64,000 nucleotides of DNA from an uncultured Thermoanaerobaculia bacterium. GTDB taxonomy: Bacteria > Acidobacteriota > Thermoanaerobaculia > Multivoradales > Multivoraceae. The translations under genes and the position numbers were made by a program. Below the pieces are notes generated by a model, which saw nothing but the letters and a program-made list of their open reading frames with translations, had not been told where the DNA came from and ran no database searches. Shown one piece after another: positions 1 to 9,348 of the stretch; the first letter of the stretch is position 1, and each line of letters begins with the position of its first letter. The stretch covers positions 186,001-250,000 of the forward strand of contig CATOTG010000006.1 of the NCBI GenBank assembly GCA_951813015.1, given 5' to 3'.

Positions 1-1752
1 GACCTTGACCTCCGCCGGCTCGGCCGGCCGCAACCACACCGGCTGGTTCCAGCCCATCGGCTGACGTGAAGGCGTCGCGCCGAGGTAGAACAACGCCTCG
101 CTGACGATGCGCTGGAAGGCCGGCGCCGCGACTTCGCCGCCACCGGTCGCGACGGTCGGCTCATCGATCATCACCAGGCAGACCAGTCGAGGCGCCCGGG
201 CCGGAGCGATACCCACGAAACCGGCGACGCGCCCGGTCTCCGAGTAGCCGCCCGAGTCCGACTTCTCCGCTGTCCCCGTCTTGCCCGCTACCCGGTAGCC
301 GGCGATGGCGGCCTTGCGGCCGGTACCGCTGACGACCACTTCCTCGAGCAGACGGACCACCTGGTACGCGGTCGACTTGGAGATCACGCGCCGGGTGCGA
401 CCGGTGGGACGCGCGTCGACCGTCTCGCCCTCGTGCTCCAGGGCTCTGACGAGGTAAGGCTGGTTCCACGTTCCCCCGTTGGCAATCGCCGCGTAGGCGT
501 TTGCCAGCTGGAGAGGCGTCACGGCCAGGCCGTGACCGAACGAGGCATAGGCCGTCGTCTCGATATCCCAGACCCTTAGCGGCACGATGCCCGGATGCTC
601 CCCGCCGATGTCGATGCCGGTCGCGGCGCCGAACCCGAAGGTCGCGATGAGCTGCTGAAGCGTCTCGCCTCCGACCAGTTGGCCGGCCTTGATCGCGCAG
701 ACGTTGCTCGACTTGGCAATCGCCGTGCGGAAAGTGAGTTCCGGAAACGGCTTGTGGTCCCTGATTCGCGCCTTGCCGACACGAATGAAGCCGTTGCCGC
801 AGTCCATGATCTGGTCGGCATGAACCACCTGCCGCTCGAACGCTCCCGCCGCCGTGATCGTCTTGAACGTGGAGCCCGGCTCGTAGGAATCCTGGATCAC
901 CCGGTTCCGGCGCTCGTCGGGCCCGAAATTGCCGAACTGGTTCGGGTCGAACGCCGGATAGGAGGCCATCGCCAGCACCGCCGAATCCTCTGGCGCCAGA
1001 ATCACCACGTTGCCCGCCTTGGCCTTCCACGACTCGATCGTCTCGCGCAGGACCCGCTCTGCCAGGTGCTGGATCGTCGCGTCGATCGTCAGGTGAAGGT
1101 CCGCTCCCGCCTTCGGTTCGCCCAGCGAACCGGCAACGACGACCAGCCGCTGCTGGCCATCCCGGAGCACGTGTCTGCTCACCGCCTCGCCCGCGACCTC
1201 GTCGTCGTACCGGAGTTCCAGCCCCGCCAGGCTGCGGTCCGTCCCGACGAAGCCGAGTACATGCGCCATCAGCGAGCCCATCGGGTACTCGCGCTTGCTC
1301 TCCGCCAGGAAGTAGAGGCCCGGAAAGGCGGTCAGGTCGATCCCGTCGGCCACGTCGCGGTCGAGCTTCCGCGCCAGCGGCACATGCCCCGACTTCTGCA
1401 GCAGCGCCTCGATCCTCTCCTCGGAGCGGCCGACCAGCGGTGCAATCCTTGCAGCCAGCGAAGCCGGATCGTCCACCTTGGCCGTTTCGGCATAGAGCGT
1501 CCGGGTCTCGACCGACACCGCCATCGTCCTGCCCCGCGCGTCGTAGATCGTCCCGCGCTTGGGGTTCAGAACGACTTCGCTGCGCTGCTGCCGCGCCGCG
1601 CGCTCCCGGTACATGTCGGCGTCTTGAATCTGCAGATCCAGGAGCCGCCAACCGATCGCGCCCATCCACACACCGGCAAATGCGAGGAGGATGACCAACC
1701 TTCCGAAGTAGCGACGCCGGACGCCTCTGGCGCGAGGTCCGAGAGCGTTCAC
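1..1752 (-). CDS. ftsI: FtsI/PBP2-family division transpeptidase, 3' end beyond window
   Basis: Septal peptidoglycan transpeptidase, anchored in the inner membrane with its catalytic domain in the periplasm. The frame reads through position 1 without a stop, so 584 residues are visible and the C-terminus is missing. After a short basic N-terminus there is one membrane segment (about residues 17-37), then a PBP dimerisation domain starting near the 'RGTIYD' motif. The three active-site motifs are in order: STFK at Ser294, SSN at Ser348 and KTG at Lys491. The GTG start overlaps the ftsL stop (GTGA), giving the standard mraZ-rsmH-ftsL-ftsI order. Start choice rests on that overlap and on the transmembrane anchor following directly. 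Confidence 0.93.
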   Translation of the reverse strand, partial: MNALGPRARGVRRRYFGRLVILLAFAGVWMGAIGWRLLDLQIQDADMYRERAARQQRSEVVLNPKRGTIYDARGRTMAVSVETRTLYAETAKVDDPASLAARIAPLVGRSEERIEALLQKSGHVPLARKLDRDVADGIDLTAFPGLYFLAESKREYPMGSLMAHVLGFVGTDRSLAGLELRYDDEVAGEAVSRHVLRDGQQRLVVVAGSLGEPKAGADLHLTIDATIQHLAERVLRETIESWKAKAGNVVILAPEDSAVLAMASYPAFDPNQFGNFGPDERRNRVIQDSYEPGSTFKTITAAGAFERQVVHADQIMDCGNGFIRVGKARIRDHKPFPELTFRTAIAKSSNVCAIKAGQLVGGETLQQLIATFGFGAATGIDIGGEHPGIVPLRVWDIETTAYASFGHGLAVTPLQLANAYAAIANGGTWNQPYLVRALEHEGETVDARPTGRTRRVISKSTAYQVVRLLEEVVVSGTGRKAAIAGYRVAGKTGTAEKSDSGGYSETGRVAGFVGIAPARAPRLVCLVMIDEPTVATGGGEVAAPAFQRIVSEALFYLGATPSRQPMGWNQPVWLRPAEPAEVKV

Positions 1753-2135
1753 TGCGCGGCCTCCGACACCGCTTTGGCCCGGACCAAGGAGGCACTCTCC
1801 GAACCCAGAAAGATCATCTGGTCCAGCGTCGGCGGCGCCATGCCGAGTTGCTCCAGGGCCAGCGCCGACAGCCGCTCAGGCCGCGTGAGCCGAGTCGCTT
1901 CCAACTCGAGCAGACGCTCCTCCTGGAGCAGATCCTCCAGGCGCTGTTCGAGCGCTTCGATCCGGTAGCCCGCCTCGAGGCCCTGTTCGTGCACCCAAGT
2001 GTACGCGAACACCGCGGCGGCGAACGGCAGGACGATCACGACCAGCCGCCACAAGCCGCGGAGCCGGCCCGGAACGCGCTGGCGCACGAGGAAGGGATTC
2101 GCGATTTCCTTGCTGACGCTGTAACCGGTCTTCAC
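1749..2135 (-). CDS. ftsL: FtsL-like cell division protein
   Basis: Small bitopic membrane protein of the FtsQLB division subcomplex. The 128 residues show a basic cytoplasmic N-terminus, one transmembrane helix (about residues 30-48) and a periplasmic coiled coil rich in Leu and Glu ('EALEQRLEDLLQEERLLELE'). It ends in a region with the 'RPERLSALALEQLGM' pattern common in FtsL. Identification rests on size, topology and position between rsmH and ftsI; FtsL sequences are poorly conserved. The start is GTG, 24 nt after rsmH, and the stop overlaps the ftsI start. Confidence 0.82.
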   Translation of the reverse strand: MKTGYSVSKEIANPFLVRQRVPGRLRGLWRLVVIVLPFAAAVFAYTWVHEQGLEAGYRIEALEQRLEDLLQEERLLELEATRLTRPERLSALALEQLGMAPPTLDQMIFLGSESASLVRAKAVSEAAQ

Positions 2136-2159
2136 AATTCACGAATCCCGTCTGTGCCG

Positions 2160-3164
2160 CTACAGCCTCCGGGCCGCGCGCAAGCGGGCGGACCGCGACC
2201 GGGGGTTGTACTGCACCTCGCTCGGCTGCGGTCGGATCGGCTTCTTCGTCATCAGTTCGATCAGCCGCGTTTCGGCGAACGGACGCCCGGTGATCGGATC
2301 GACCTCGCCAAGGGCGTTCGCCCGAAGCCGGTGCTTGACGATCCGGTCTTCCAGGCTGTGGTACGAGATGACGACCAGCCGGCCGTCCTGCTCGAGCAGA
2401 TTCACCGCCCGCTCGAGGGACGCCCCCAATCCGGACAGTTCCTCGTTGACCGCGATCCGAAGCGCCTGGAAGGTCCTCGTCGCGGCATCGATCGACCGGC
2501 CCCCGGACACGCGGCGGCCGCGCCTCACCCTGGAGGCCCCGACCGTCTCGTGAACCAGATCCCGCAGCTCGTCCGTGGTCTCGATGGGACTGCGGCGGCG
2601 ACGTTCCACGATCGCTCTGGCGATCCTGCGCGCCTGTCGCTCCTCGCCGTAGTCGCGGAGCACGGTCTCCAACACGCTCTGGGATTCAAGGTTCACGATG
2701 TCCCTCGCTGTTGTCGTTGTCGATCGAGTCGATTGATCCATCCGCATGTCGAGCGGACCCGAGTGCCGGAAACTGAAACCGCGACCCGGCTGGTCGAGTT
2801 GCAATGACGAAACGCCGAGGTCGGCGAGGATTCCCGCCGGCTTCCCGATGCCCGCCGCGGCCACGACCTCGTCGATCGAACGAAAGTTGCCATGCACGAG
2901 AAGGACTCGCGAACCGAACTCGCGCAGCCTTCGCCGGGCGCGCTCCAGGGCTTCTGCGTCGCGGTCGATGCCGAGCACTCGCGCGTCGGGGAAGCGTCCG
3001 AGGAGCTCCGCGGAATGACCGCCAAGGCCGACCGTGCAGTCGACGAACCAGCCGCCGCGTTCGGGAGCGAGAAAGCCCAGGGTCTCGTCGACCAGAACGG
3101 GCTGGTGCCGGAGTTTCTGGCCGTCGCCATCCACATCACTTGACATCCCTGTTGCGAGACGCAT
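2160..3164 (-). CDS. rsmH: 16S rRNA (cytosine(1402)-N(4))-methyltransferase RsmH
   Basis: SAM-dependent methyltransferase (MraW family) that methylates N4 of C1402 in 16S rRNA. The 334 residues begin with the typical 'HQPVLVDETL' stretch, followed by the SAM-binding 'DCTVGLGGHSAELL' and 'LGIDRDAEAL' motifs. The C-terminal third has the family pattern 'VISYHSLEDRIVKHRL' and 'NPRSRSARLRAARRL'. The chosen ATG overlaps mraZ by 29 nt and has GAGG six bases upstream. A second ATG at 3146 would shorten it by six residues. It belongs to the mraZ-rsmH-ftsL-ftsI operon. Confidence 0.95.
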   Translation of the reverse strand: MRLATGMSSDVDGDGQKLRHQPVLVDETLGFLAPERGGWFVDCTVGLGGHSAELLGRFPDARVLGIDRDAEALERARRRLREFGSRVLLVHGNFRSIDEVVAAAGIGKPAGILADLGVSSLQLDQPGRGFSFRHSGPLDMRMDQSTRSTTTTARDIVNLESQSVLETVLRDYGEERQARRIARAIVERRRRSPIETTDELRDLVHETVGASRVRRGRRVSGGRSIDAATRTFQALRIAVNEELSGLGASLERAVNLLEQDGRLVVISYHSLEDRIVKHRLRANALGEVDPITGRPFAETRLIELMTKKPIRPQPSEVQYNPRSRSARLRAARRL

Positions 3165-3609
3165 TCAGCGCCTCGAGATCGTCCGTCAGTTCGTCCAGGT
3201 CGTCGTCGGTGAACGGATCCGCGTTCAGGTCGCTTTCCATCCGCTCGAGGTTCCAGACCTCAAGCCGGTCCGGGCGACCGAAGATGACGACTTCGCCCTC
3301 GATCCCCGCCGTGGCGCGCAACTTCGCCGGAACCATCAGCCGCCCCTGGGAGTCGAGGCGGCTCTGCTGGCCGAAGTAGCTGACCCGGGCCTCCCACTTG
3401 CGACGCAGCCGGTGAGTCGCGGGCAGGCCCGCCATTCGCTCCTCCTCCTGTTCCCAGAGCCGCAGGGGGTAGAGCCAGGCGCAGTCGCCCTTCAGCGAAG
3501 TCGCGAAGATGTCGGGGCCGAAACGCTCCTGCAACGGGCGCAGGAACACGCTTGGGACCTTCAAGCGGCCCTTGACGTCGATCTTTGCTAGTGCATGCCC
3601 TCGGAACAT
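3136..3609 (-). CDS. mraZ: MraZ transcriptional regulator
   Basis: DNA-binding regulator that heads dcw operons and usually represses its own promoter. The 157 residues contain two tandem SpoVT/AbrB-type halves, each with the family core: 'AKIDVKGRLKVPSVF' near residue 8 and 'SRLDSQGRLMVPAKL' near residue 83. The acidic C-terminal tail (rich in Asp and Glu from about residue 128) is longer than in Escherichia coli MraZ. It is the first gene of the visible cluster, and its 3' end overlaps rsmH. An inverted repeat 17 nt upstream is a candidate operator. Confidence 0.94.
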   Translation of the reverse strand: MFRGHALAKIDVKGRLKVPSVFLRPLQERFGPDIFATSLKGDCAWLYPLRLWEQEEERMAGLPATHRLRRKWEARVSYFGQQSRLDSQGRLMVPAKLRATAGIEGEVVIFGRPDRLEVWNLERMESDLNADPFTDDDLDELTDDLEALNASRNRDVK

Positions 3610-3625
3610 CGCAACGTCCTGAAGG

Positions 3626-3659
3626 GTCAGGTGGGCCCCAATACCCGCAAAAACCTGAC
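3626..3659 (-). promoter_or_regulatory. inverted repeat upstream of mraZ, candidate operator
   Basis: A perfect 7-bp inverted repeat (GTCAGGT and ACCTGAC, 20 bp apart) ends 17 nt before the mraZ ATG. Its position fits an operator or a 5' leader hairpin. It does not show the repeated TGGG-type boxes described for MraZ in other bacteria, so autoregulation through it is only a possibility. Confidence 0.3.
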
Positions 3660-3815
3660 GCTCAGAAGGGCGACATTACCACTCTTGGGCCATTCTTGTC
3701 TACTTCAGACCACTTTGCTCCACCTTGCCGGGACCAGATGCCGCGCCGACCACGCGAAGACGCTGAACGAAGCAACCGGGCGGAAGCAACCGGGCGCGAG
3801 CGACCGGCTGAAACG

Positions 3816-4997
3816 TCAGGGCTGCCCGTCGACCTCTTCGGCCGTTTCGGCGGAGGACTCCTCGGCCGCTTCGCCAGGAGATTCCTCGACCTCCGACGCC
3901 TGGGCGCCGGGAGCGAACGGGGCGAGCAGTCCCAGCGCGTCGGCGTCGAGCGAAGGCGACTCGACGGGCCGGTATCCCAACGCTTCTTCGGGAAGCCGCT
4001 CAACGATGTAGGCGGCATCGGCGAGTTCGGTCATGTAGAGGTCGTACTCCTCGGAGAACAGCCGGTTCCGTTCTTCCTGCTGGATCGCGTCGCGGACGTC
4101 CTCGAACGGCTGGACCGTCGCCGGCGTACGCTCCAGCATCTTCAGAACATGCAGACCGCCGCGAGCCGCGGTCGCTTCGGCAACACCGTCGACTTCGAGC
4201 TCCCAGGCGACGGCATCGAGGGCGGGCGCCAGATCGCCCGCCGTGACCCAACCGACATCGACGGCCGTGACCCCTTCGCCAAGCCCTTCCGCCACTTCGG
4301 CGGCCGTGCCGCCGGCCATCATCCGCGTACGCGCCAGCGCCGCCAACGGCGCCACACGATCGGCCGGGACGACAGCCTCCAGGACGACGACCTCCTCGAA
4401 ACGGGCCCGCTCCGGAATGCGGAAACGCTCCTGGTTCTCGCGGTAGAAGCGTCGCAGGTCTTCGTCCTCCACGACCACCCGAGGGGCCACCTCCCGGCCG
4501 CGGACCACGTTGTGCCGCAACTGCTTGTGAATCTGCGACCGGAAGTCCTCCACCCGCATGCCCTGCTGCGCCAGTGCCTGGCGGAACTGTTCGTCGTCGA
4601 ACCCGACTCGCTCCTTGGTCGCGCGGAGTTGTTCCTCCACGTCGCTCTCGTCGATGACGACAGCCAACTGGTCGGCCCGCGACTCGAGAAGCAGTTCTTC
4701 AAACAGGGCCTTCATCACCAGGCGGCCCGCGTCGCCGACTCGCTCCTGCCGCTCCTGCTCCGTCAGCCCGGGTGCGTTGCGGACGCCGGCGATCTGCTCG
4801 TTGGCCGCCCTCTGGTAGTCGTACAGGGTCGCGATGCGGTCGTTGACCCGCAGCACGACGCGATTCTCCGTGCCCGGCGAGGACTGCCCGGCCACGGGGA
4901 GAGCCGCCGACACCAGCCAGGCCGCCAGGGCGCCGGCGAGCGGGCCTGCCATGCGGAGCGCGGCAAGTCGAGACCCGCCCGGGTTGCGTCGAATCAT
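3816..4997 (-). CDS. SurA-like periplasmic chaperone/peptidyl-prolyl isomerase
   Basis: Likely outer-membrane-protein folding factor. The 393 residues start with a basic N-terminus and a hydrophobic signal sequence (about residues 15-37, 'AALPVAGQ' near the cleavage region). A SurA_N-type domain with the typical 'VVLRVNDRIATLYDYQRA' opening follows, then one degenerate parvulin-like region near residues 200-300 ending in 'GGLHVLKMLERTPA'. The last 50 residues are Glu/Ser/Ala-rich and probably disordered. It lies 11 nt after the PpiC-type lipoprotein gene in the same direction, so the two are probably co-transcribed. Isomerase activity is uncertain because the parvulin part is weak. Confidence 0.8.
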   Translation of the reverse strand: MIRRNPGGSRLAALRMAGPLAGALAAWLVSAALPVAGQSSPGTENRVVLRVNDRIATLYDYQRAANEQIAGVRNAPGLTEQERQERVGDAGRLVMKALFEELLLESRADQLAVVIDESDVEEQLRATKERVGFDDEQFRQALAQQGMRVEDFRSQIHKQLRHNVVRGREVAPRVVVEDEDLRRFYRENQERFRIPERARFEEVVVLEAVVPADRVAPLAALARTRMMAGGTAAEVAEGLGEGVTAVDVGWVTAGDLAPALDAVAWELEVDGVAEATAARGGLHVLKMLERTPATVQPFEDVRDAIQQEERNRLFSEEYDLYMTELADAAYIVERLPEEALGYRPVESPSLDADALGLLAPFAPGAQASEVEESPGEAAEESSAETAEEVDGQP

Positions 4998-5008
4998 CCT
5001 CTTCTACC

Positions 5009-5863
5009 TCATTCTCCGGCGGCCGGATCCGCGAACGCGCCGTTGTACTCGAAGGGCAGCCGCTCCACCGCGACGCGCAGATTGTACTCCTGCCGGGCTT
5101 CGGCCGCGGCTGCTCGAACAAGCTCTTCGCCCTGCGCCTCCTCCAACAAAGCCCTTATCCCCGGGGCCGCCTGAGCGAGAGTCAGGGTTTCTTCCGGCAG
5201 GTGGCGCTCGACCTGGAAGACACGGAAGCCGTAGTCGGCCTCGAGCAGCTCGCTCCATTCTCCCTCGTCAAGCTCGAAGACGACTTCGGCAAGTGCCGGC
5301 GGCAGATCCTCGCGTGACAGTTCGCCCTGAAGGCCGCCGGACGGCGCGCTGGGGCCAATCGACCGCAGCCGCACCACCTCGCCGAAGTCCACACCGGCTT
5401 CGAGTTCCGCCAGGGCCAGCTCGGCGGCCGCGCGATCCTGGACCAGGATCTGACGCAGGCGTACGCGCGACGGCCGCGCGAAGTCACTCAAGTGTTCGGC
5501 GTAGTAGCGCTCGATCTCCGACAACGACACGACCGGCGGCGACACCTCGAGCAACCGCATCGCGGCCTGATGGACCGTCGCTTCCCCATCGACGAGCCCG
5601 CGCTCCCGGGCCAGATGAACGAGCAGCCGGTCGTCGACGAAGCGCTCGAAAAGGCGGGAAAGCACCGCGCTGCCAAAGCGCGCAACGTCATCGCCAAGGG
5701 ACTCTTCCACGTAACCGCGAAAATCCTCGTAGCGAAAGTCCTGGTTGTCGATTCGCGCCACCACTCCCTCCGGCAGTTTGCCGCCGCCACAGCCCAGGAC
5801 CATCCCGAGCAGGAGACAGGTCCAGGCTCGCCACGTCACCCGCGAGTCCAGCTGCCCACTCAA
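5009..5863 (-). CDS. PpiC-type parvulin lipoprotein
   Basis: Predicted periplasmic peptidyl-prolyl cis-trans isomerase attached to a membrane by lipidation. The 284 residues begin with a lipoprotein signal ending in the lipobox 'VLGC' (Cys25). A SurA/PrsA-like helical N-domain follows, then a parvulin domain at about residues 135-235 containing 'VRLRQILVQD', the Gly-rich 'SAPSGGLQGELSREDLP' and 'YGFRVFQVER'. The TTG start overlaps the mfd stop (TTGA). The pairing with a SurA-like gene downstream suggests a joint role in envelope protein folding. Confidence 0.85.
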   Translation of the reverse strand: MSGQLDSRVTWRAWTCLLLGMVLGCGGGKLPEGVVARIDNQDFRYEDFRGYVEESLGDDVARFGSAVLSRLFERFVDDRLLVHLARERGLVDGEATVHQAAMRLLEVSPPVVSLSEIERYYAEHLSDFARPSRVRLRQILVQDRAAAELALAELEAGVDFGEVVRLRSIGPSAPSGGLQGELSREDLPPALAEVVFELDEGEWSELLEADYGFRVFQVERHLPEETLTLAQAAPGIRALLEEAQGEELVRAAAAEARQEYNLRVAVERLPFEYNGAFADPAAGE

Positions 5864-8800
5864 TGGACGGTCTCCGAACCGGCGAGCCGCGGCAACAGTT
5901 CACCCGACAGCAACTGCAGGAGCTGGAGCGTTACTTCGAGAGCCTGCGGTCCCGGTATCCCGGAAAGCGTCAGGACCCCATCCGGGGTGAAGCTGGCGCC
6001 TTCCCGCTCGGAAACGAAGTGGATCAGGCGGTCCACATCGACGTGCGCGTCGCGGCGAAGCCGAACCGTCAGCCGATCGCCCCGGTGCGCGACCGACTGA
6101 ACGCCCAGAGACTCGGCGATCCGCTTCAGTTCCGCGCCGCGAATCAGAGCATGCACCGCCTCCGGCGGCGGTCCGAACCGGTCCCGCAGTTCGGCCAGCA
6201 GCGTCTCCGGATCCTCCGCGGCGTCCGCCAGACGCCGGTAGATCTCGAGACGCAGCGAGATCTCGCCGATGTAGTCCTCCGGAATCGACATCGCCGCAGG
6301 CAGGCTGATCGACGCCGACGGCCTGTCCGCCGGCGCCTCGCCCCGGAGTTCGGCGATCGTCTGCTCCAGCATCTTCATGTAGGTCTCGATACCCACTTCC
6401 GCGATGTGGCCACTCTGTTCGGCGCCCAACAGGTTGCCGGCGCCCCGGATTTCCAGGTCGCGAGCCGCGATCCGGAAGCCCGCGCCCAGCTCGGTGAACT
6501 CCCGGATGGCGACGAGTCGCTTGCGCGCCTCCTCCGAGAGCACCCTGTCCGGGGGCGCCAGGAGGTAGCAGTAGCCCAGTTGATCGCTGCGGCCGACACG
6601 GCCCCGCAGTTGGTAGAGCTGGGCCAGACCGAATCGATCCGCCCGGTGAACGAGCATCGTGTTCACGTTCGGGATGTCGATTCCGTTCTCGATGATCGTG
6701 GTCGCGAGCAACAGATCGTACTCACCGGCAGTGAACGCCCGCATGCGCTTGCCCAGCTCCGCTTCCTCCATCTGGCCGTGACCGACGGTGATCCGGAGCC
6801 CCGGCACGAGTTCACGCAGATAGCGGAGCATGCCCTCGATGTCCTCCACCCGGTTGTACACGTAGAACACCTGGCCGCCCCGCTCGACCTCGAACTCGAT
6901 CGCCTCGCGGACGAGGTCGCCCGAGAACGGCAACACCCGTGTCTCGACCGCCATCCGGTCCCGTGGCGGCGATTCGATCAGCGACAGGTCCCTGACCCCC
7001 GCCAGCGACAACTGCAACGTCCGCGGCACGGGCGTCGCCGACATCGCCAGCACGTGGACGTTGCGCTTCAACTCGCGCAGGCGTTCCTTCTGGGCAACCC
7101 CAAAGCGCTGCTCCTCGTCGATGATCACCAGGCCCAGACAGGGCATGTCGATGTCGCGGCTCAGGAGTCGATGGGTACCGATGAGAATGTGAATCTCGCC
7201 AGCCGCCAGACGCTCCCGGATCTTCCTGACCTGCGCCGCCGAACGGAACCGGGACACCATCTCGATCTGGTAACCGAAGCCCTGGAAGCGCCTCCGGAAG
7301 ACCCGCAGGTGCTGATCGGCGAGAATCGTCGTCGGCGCCAGGACCGCAACCTGCAGTCCGTTGTCCACGGCCATGAACGCGGCCCGCATCGCCACCTCGG
7401 TCTTGCCGAAGCCGACGTCGCCGCACAGCAGCCGGTCCATCGGCTGTTCGCGGCGCAGGTCCTCCTTGATCGTGTGCACCGCCTCCAGCTGATCCGGCGT
7501 CTCCTCGTAGCTGAAGGCGCTCTCGAACTGGAACTGGCGGTCGCTGTCCTCGTTCATCGGCACGGCCTGCGCAAGCCGTCGCTCCGCGTAGAGCTTCAAC
7601 AGATCGGTGGCGATTGCCTTCAGGCTGCGACTGATCCGGCTCTTCTTCTTCGCCCAACTGCTGCCGCCCAACTGGTCGAGACGGGGCGCGAGCCCATCGA
7701 TGCCGCTGTAGCGCTCGATCTCGTTGAGGCGGGTCAACGGCAGCAGCAGCGTGCGGCCCGACGAGTAGAGAACTTCCATGACCTCCACCGCCCGCGACTT
7801 CCTGCGGGGCGCGTACTCCTCTACATCGGGCCCGTCGCCGGGCGGACCTTCCAGCGTCCTGAGCCCCAGGAACTGGCCGATGCCGTGATCCTCGTGAACC
7901 ACGAACTCGCCGACCCGCAAGTCGCCGAGGCCCGACACGAAGGGCCCCATCCGGCGGCGGCGGGGCGACGCCGCCCGGCGCCTGAAGAGCTGCCCCTCGC
8001 CGAAGAGCACGAGACCGGCAGCCGGCAGCCGGAAGCCCCGTCCCAATTCGCCGTCAACCAGGCGCACCGCGCCTCCATCCCAGTCGATCTCGCGATTGCC
8101 GAGTATCTGGCGGAGCGATTCGTGACGCCCGGCCCGCGCGACCAGCCACAGGTCGTCGCCGCGAGCCGCGGCCGTCTCCACTTCGCGCGGAAAACGGGGA
8201 AGCTGATCGATCAGGACATCCGTTGCGACACCGCCGAAGTCGACTTGGGTTCGTCTGCCGGCCCGCTCGTCCAGGGCGCCGCCGATCCGGACAGGCGCGT
8301 CTTCGACGAGGTCGAGCACTTCGGCGCCGGGCGCCGTCAATCGTTCGGGCTCGGCGACGATGTCACCGTCGTCGGACCGTCTCGCGTACTCGTCCCAGAG
8401 CATTTCGGTGTGCTGCTCGATCTCCCGCCGCACCCGGTCGAGCTCGACCACGACCACCGTGGCATCCGTCATCACCTCACCGAGACTCGTGCTCCGCTGC
8501 AACAGCGGCAGGTACTTCTCCCATCCCGGGAAGGGTTCCCCTTCCACCATTTCCTGCAACGTCGTGCGCGCAGGTTCCGCCAGATCGTCACCCCGTTCCT
8601 CCAGCAGCGCCAAAGCGAGTTCGGCGGCCTGCTCCGGCGCGGCCGCGAAGGGCGTCAGGGGCCGCAGACGCAACGACTCGACCGCCTCCTCGGAACGCTG
8701 CGTCGAAGCGTCGAAACGGTGGATGCTCTCGATCGTGTCCCCGAACAGGTCGAGTCGCGCCGGCCGCGGTTCGCCGGGGGCGAAGAGATCGAAGACGCCG

Positions 8801-9333
8801 CCCCGTTGCGCCACCGCGCCCACCGCCGCGACCAGATCGGCGCGCCGGTAGCCGTGCGCAACCAGGTGGGTCAGAAGCTCCTCCAGGAGAACGTCCTCCC
8901 CGACCCGCAGGTCGACGACAGACTCCAGGAAAGCCGGCGGTTCGGCGAGACGATGGAACAGGGTCCGGGGCGTGCAGACCACGGTGGCCCGCGCAGCGCC
9001 CAGCAAGGCGTCGTAGGCGACGCTCTCCTGGGCCCGTAGCTGCAACGAGGCCTCGGCCTGCTGGTACGGCGTCAGAGCCGGAGACGGAAAGGCGACGACC
9101 CGCGCCCCGGCCCGGCGCCCGAGCAGCCGGGTTCCCTCGGTCCAGGCCAGCACCTCGCTCTCGCTCGGTACGACAACGAGTTGGGCCGCGCCGCGTTCCT
9201 CGGCCAGCAGCTCGAACACGACCGACGCCGCGCGCACCGGAAGCCCTGTGACCGACGCGCGCTCGGCCGCCGCGAGCTCCCGGTAGTCGCCGCCGCGCCG
9301 AACGCGGCGGCGGAGTTCACGCCACGCGGACAC
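5860..9333 (-). CDS. mfd: transcription-repair coupling factor Mfd
   Basis: DNA translocase that removes RNA polymerase stalled at lesions and recruits UvrA. The 1157 residues match the full family length. The UvrB-homology region is N-terminal ('VVAFPSPALTPYQQA'), the RNA polymerase interaction domain is near residues 450-560 ('GDLRVGEFVVHEDHGIGQFLG'), and the superfamily 2 motor has Walker A 'GDVGFGKTEVA' near residue 634 and the DEEQ box 'VIIDEEQRFGV' near 740. A TRCF domain is C-terminal. The start is GTG, 15 nt after the ftsB-like gene; the stop overlaps the next gene. Confidence 0.97.
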   Translation of the reverse strand: MSAWRELRRRVRRGGDYRELAAAERASVTGLPVRAASVVFELLAEERGAAQLVVVPSESEVLAWTEGTRLLGRRAGARVVAFPSPALTPYQQAEASLQLRAQESVAYDALLGAARATVVCTPRTLFHRLAEPPAFLESVVDLRVGEDVLLEELLTHLVAHGYRRADLVAAVGAVAQRGGVFDLFAPGEPRPARLDLFGDTIESIHRFDASTQRSEEAVESLRLRPLTPFAAAPEQAAELALALLEERGDDLAEPARTTLQEMVEGEPFPGWEKYLPLLQRSTSLGEVMTDATVVVVELDRVRREIEQHTEMLWDEYARRSDDGDIVAEPERLTAPGAEVLDLVEDAPVRIGGALDERAGRRTQVDFGGVATDVLIDQLPRFPREVETAAARGDDLWLVARAGRHESLRQILGNREIDWDGGAVRLVDGELGRGFRLPAAGLVLFGEGQLFRRRAASPRRRRMGPFVSGLGDLRVGEFVVHEDHGIGQFLGLRTLEGPPGDGPDVEEYAPRRKSRAVEVMEVLYSSGRTLLLPLTRLNEIERYSGIDGLAPRLDQLGGSSWAKKKSRISRSLKAIATDLLKLYAERRLAQAVPMNEDSDRQFQFESAFSYEETPDQLEAVHTIKEDLRREQPMDRLLCGDVGFGKTEVAMRAAFMAVDNGLQVAVLAPTTILADQHLRVFRRRFQGFGYQIEMVSRFRSAAQVRKIRERLAAGEIHILIGTHRLLSRDIDMPCLGLVIIDEEQRFGVAQKERLRELKRNVHVLAMSATPVPRTLQLSLAGVRDLSLIESPPRDRMAVETRVLPFSGDLVREAIEFEVERGGQVFYVYNRVEDIEGMLRYLRELVPGLRITVGHGQMEEAELGKRMRAFTAGEYDLLLATTIIENGIDIPNVNTMLVHRADRFGLAQLYQLRGRVGRSDQLGYCYLLAPPDRVLSEEARKRLVAIREFTELGAGFRIAARDLEIRGAGNLLGAEQSGHIAEVGIETYMKMLEQTIAELRGEAPADRPSASISLPAAMSIPEDYIGEISLRLEIYRRLADAAEDPETLLAELRDRFGPPPEAVHALIRGAELKRIAESLGVQSVAHRGDRLTVRLRRDAHVDVDRLIHFVSEREGASFTPDGVLTLSGIPGPQALEVTLQLLQLLSGELLPRLAGSETVH

Positions 9334-9348
9334 CGGGTCAGAGCCGAA

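Noticed and set aside
161..1795. Open frame of 544 codons overlapping ftsI
   Set aside because: Its Arg/Gly-rich composition is nonsense; the true ftsI frame carries STFK, SSN and KTG and runs off the window edge.
4834..9039. Very long plus-strand open frame opposite mfd (1401 codons)
   Set aside because: It is a shadow of the mfd and neighbouring minus-strand genes in GC-rich DNA. Its translation is Arg/Pro/Gln-rich with no family motif.
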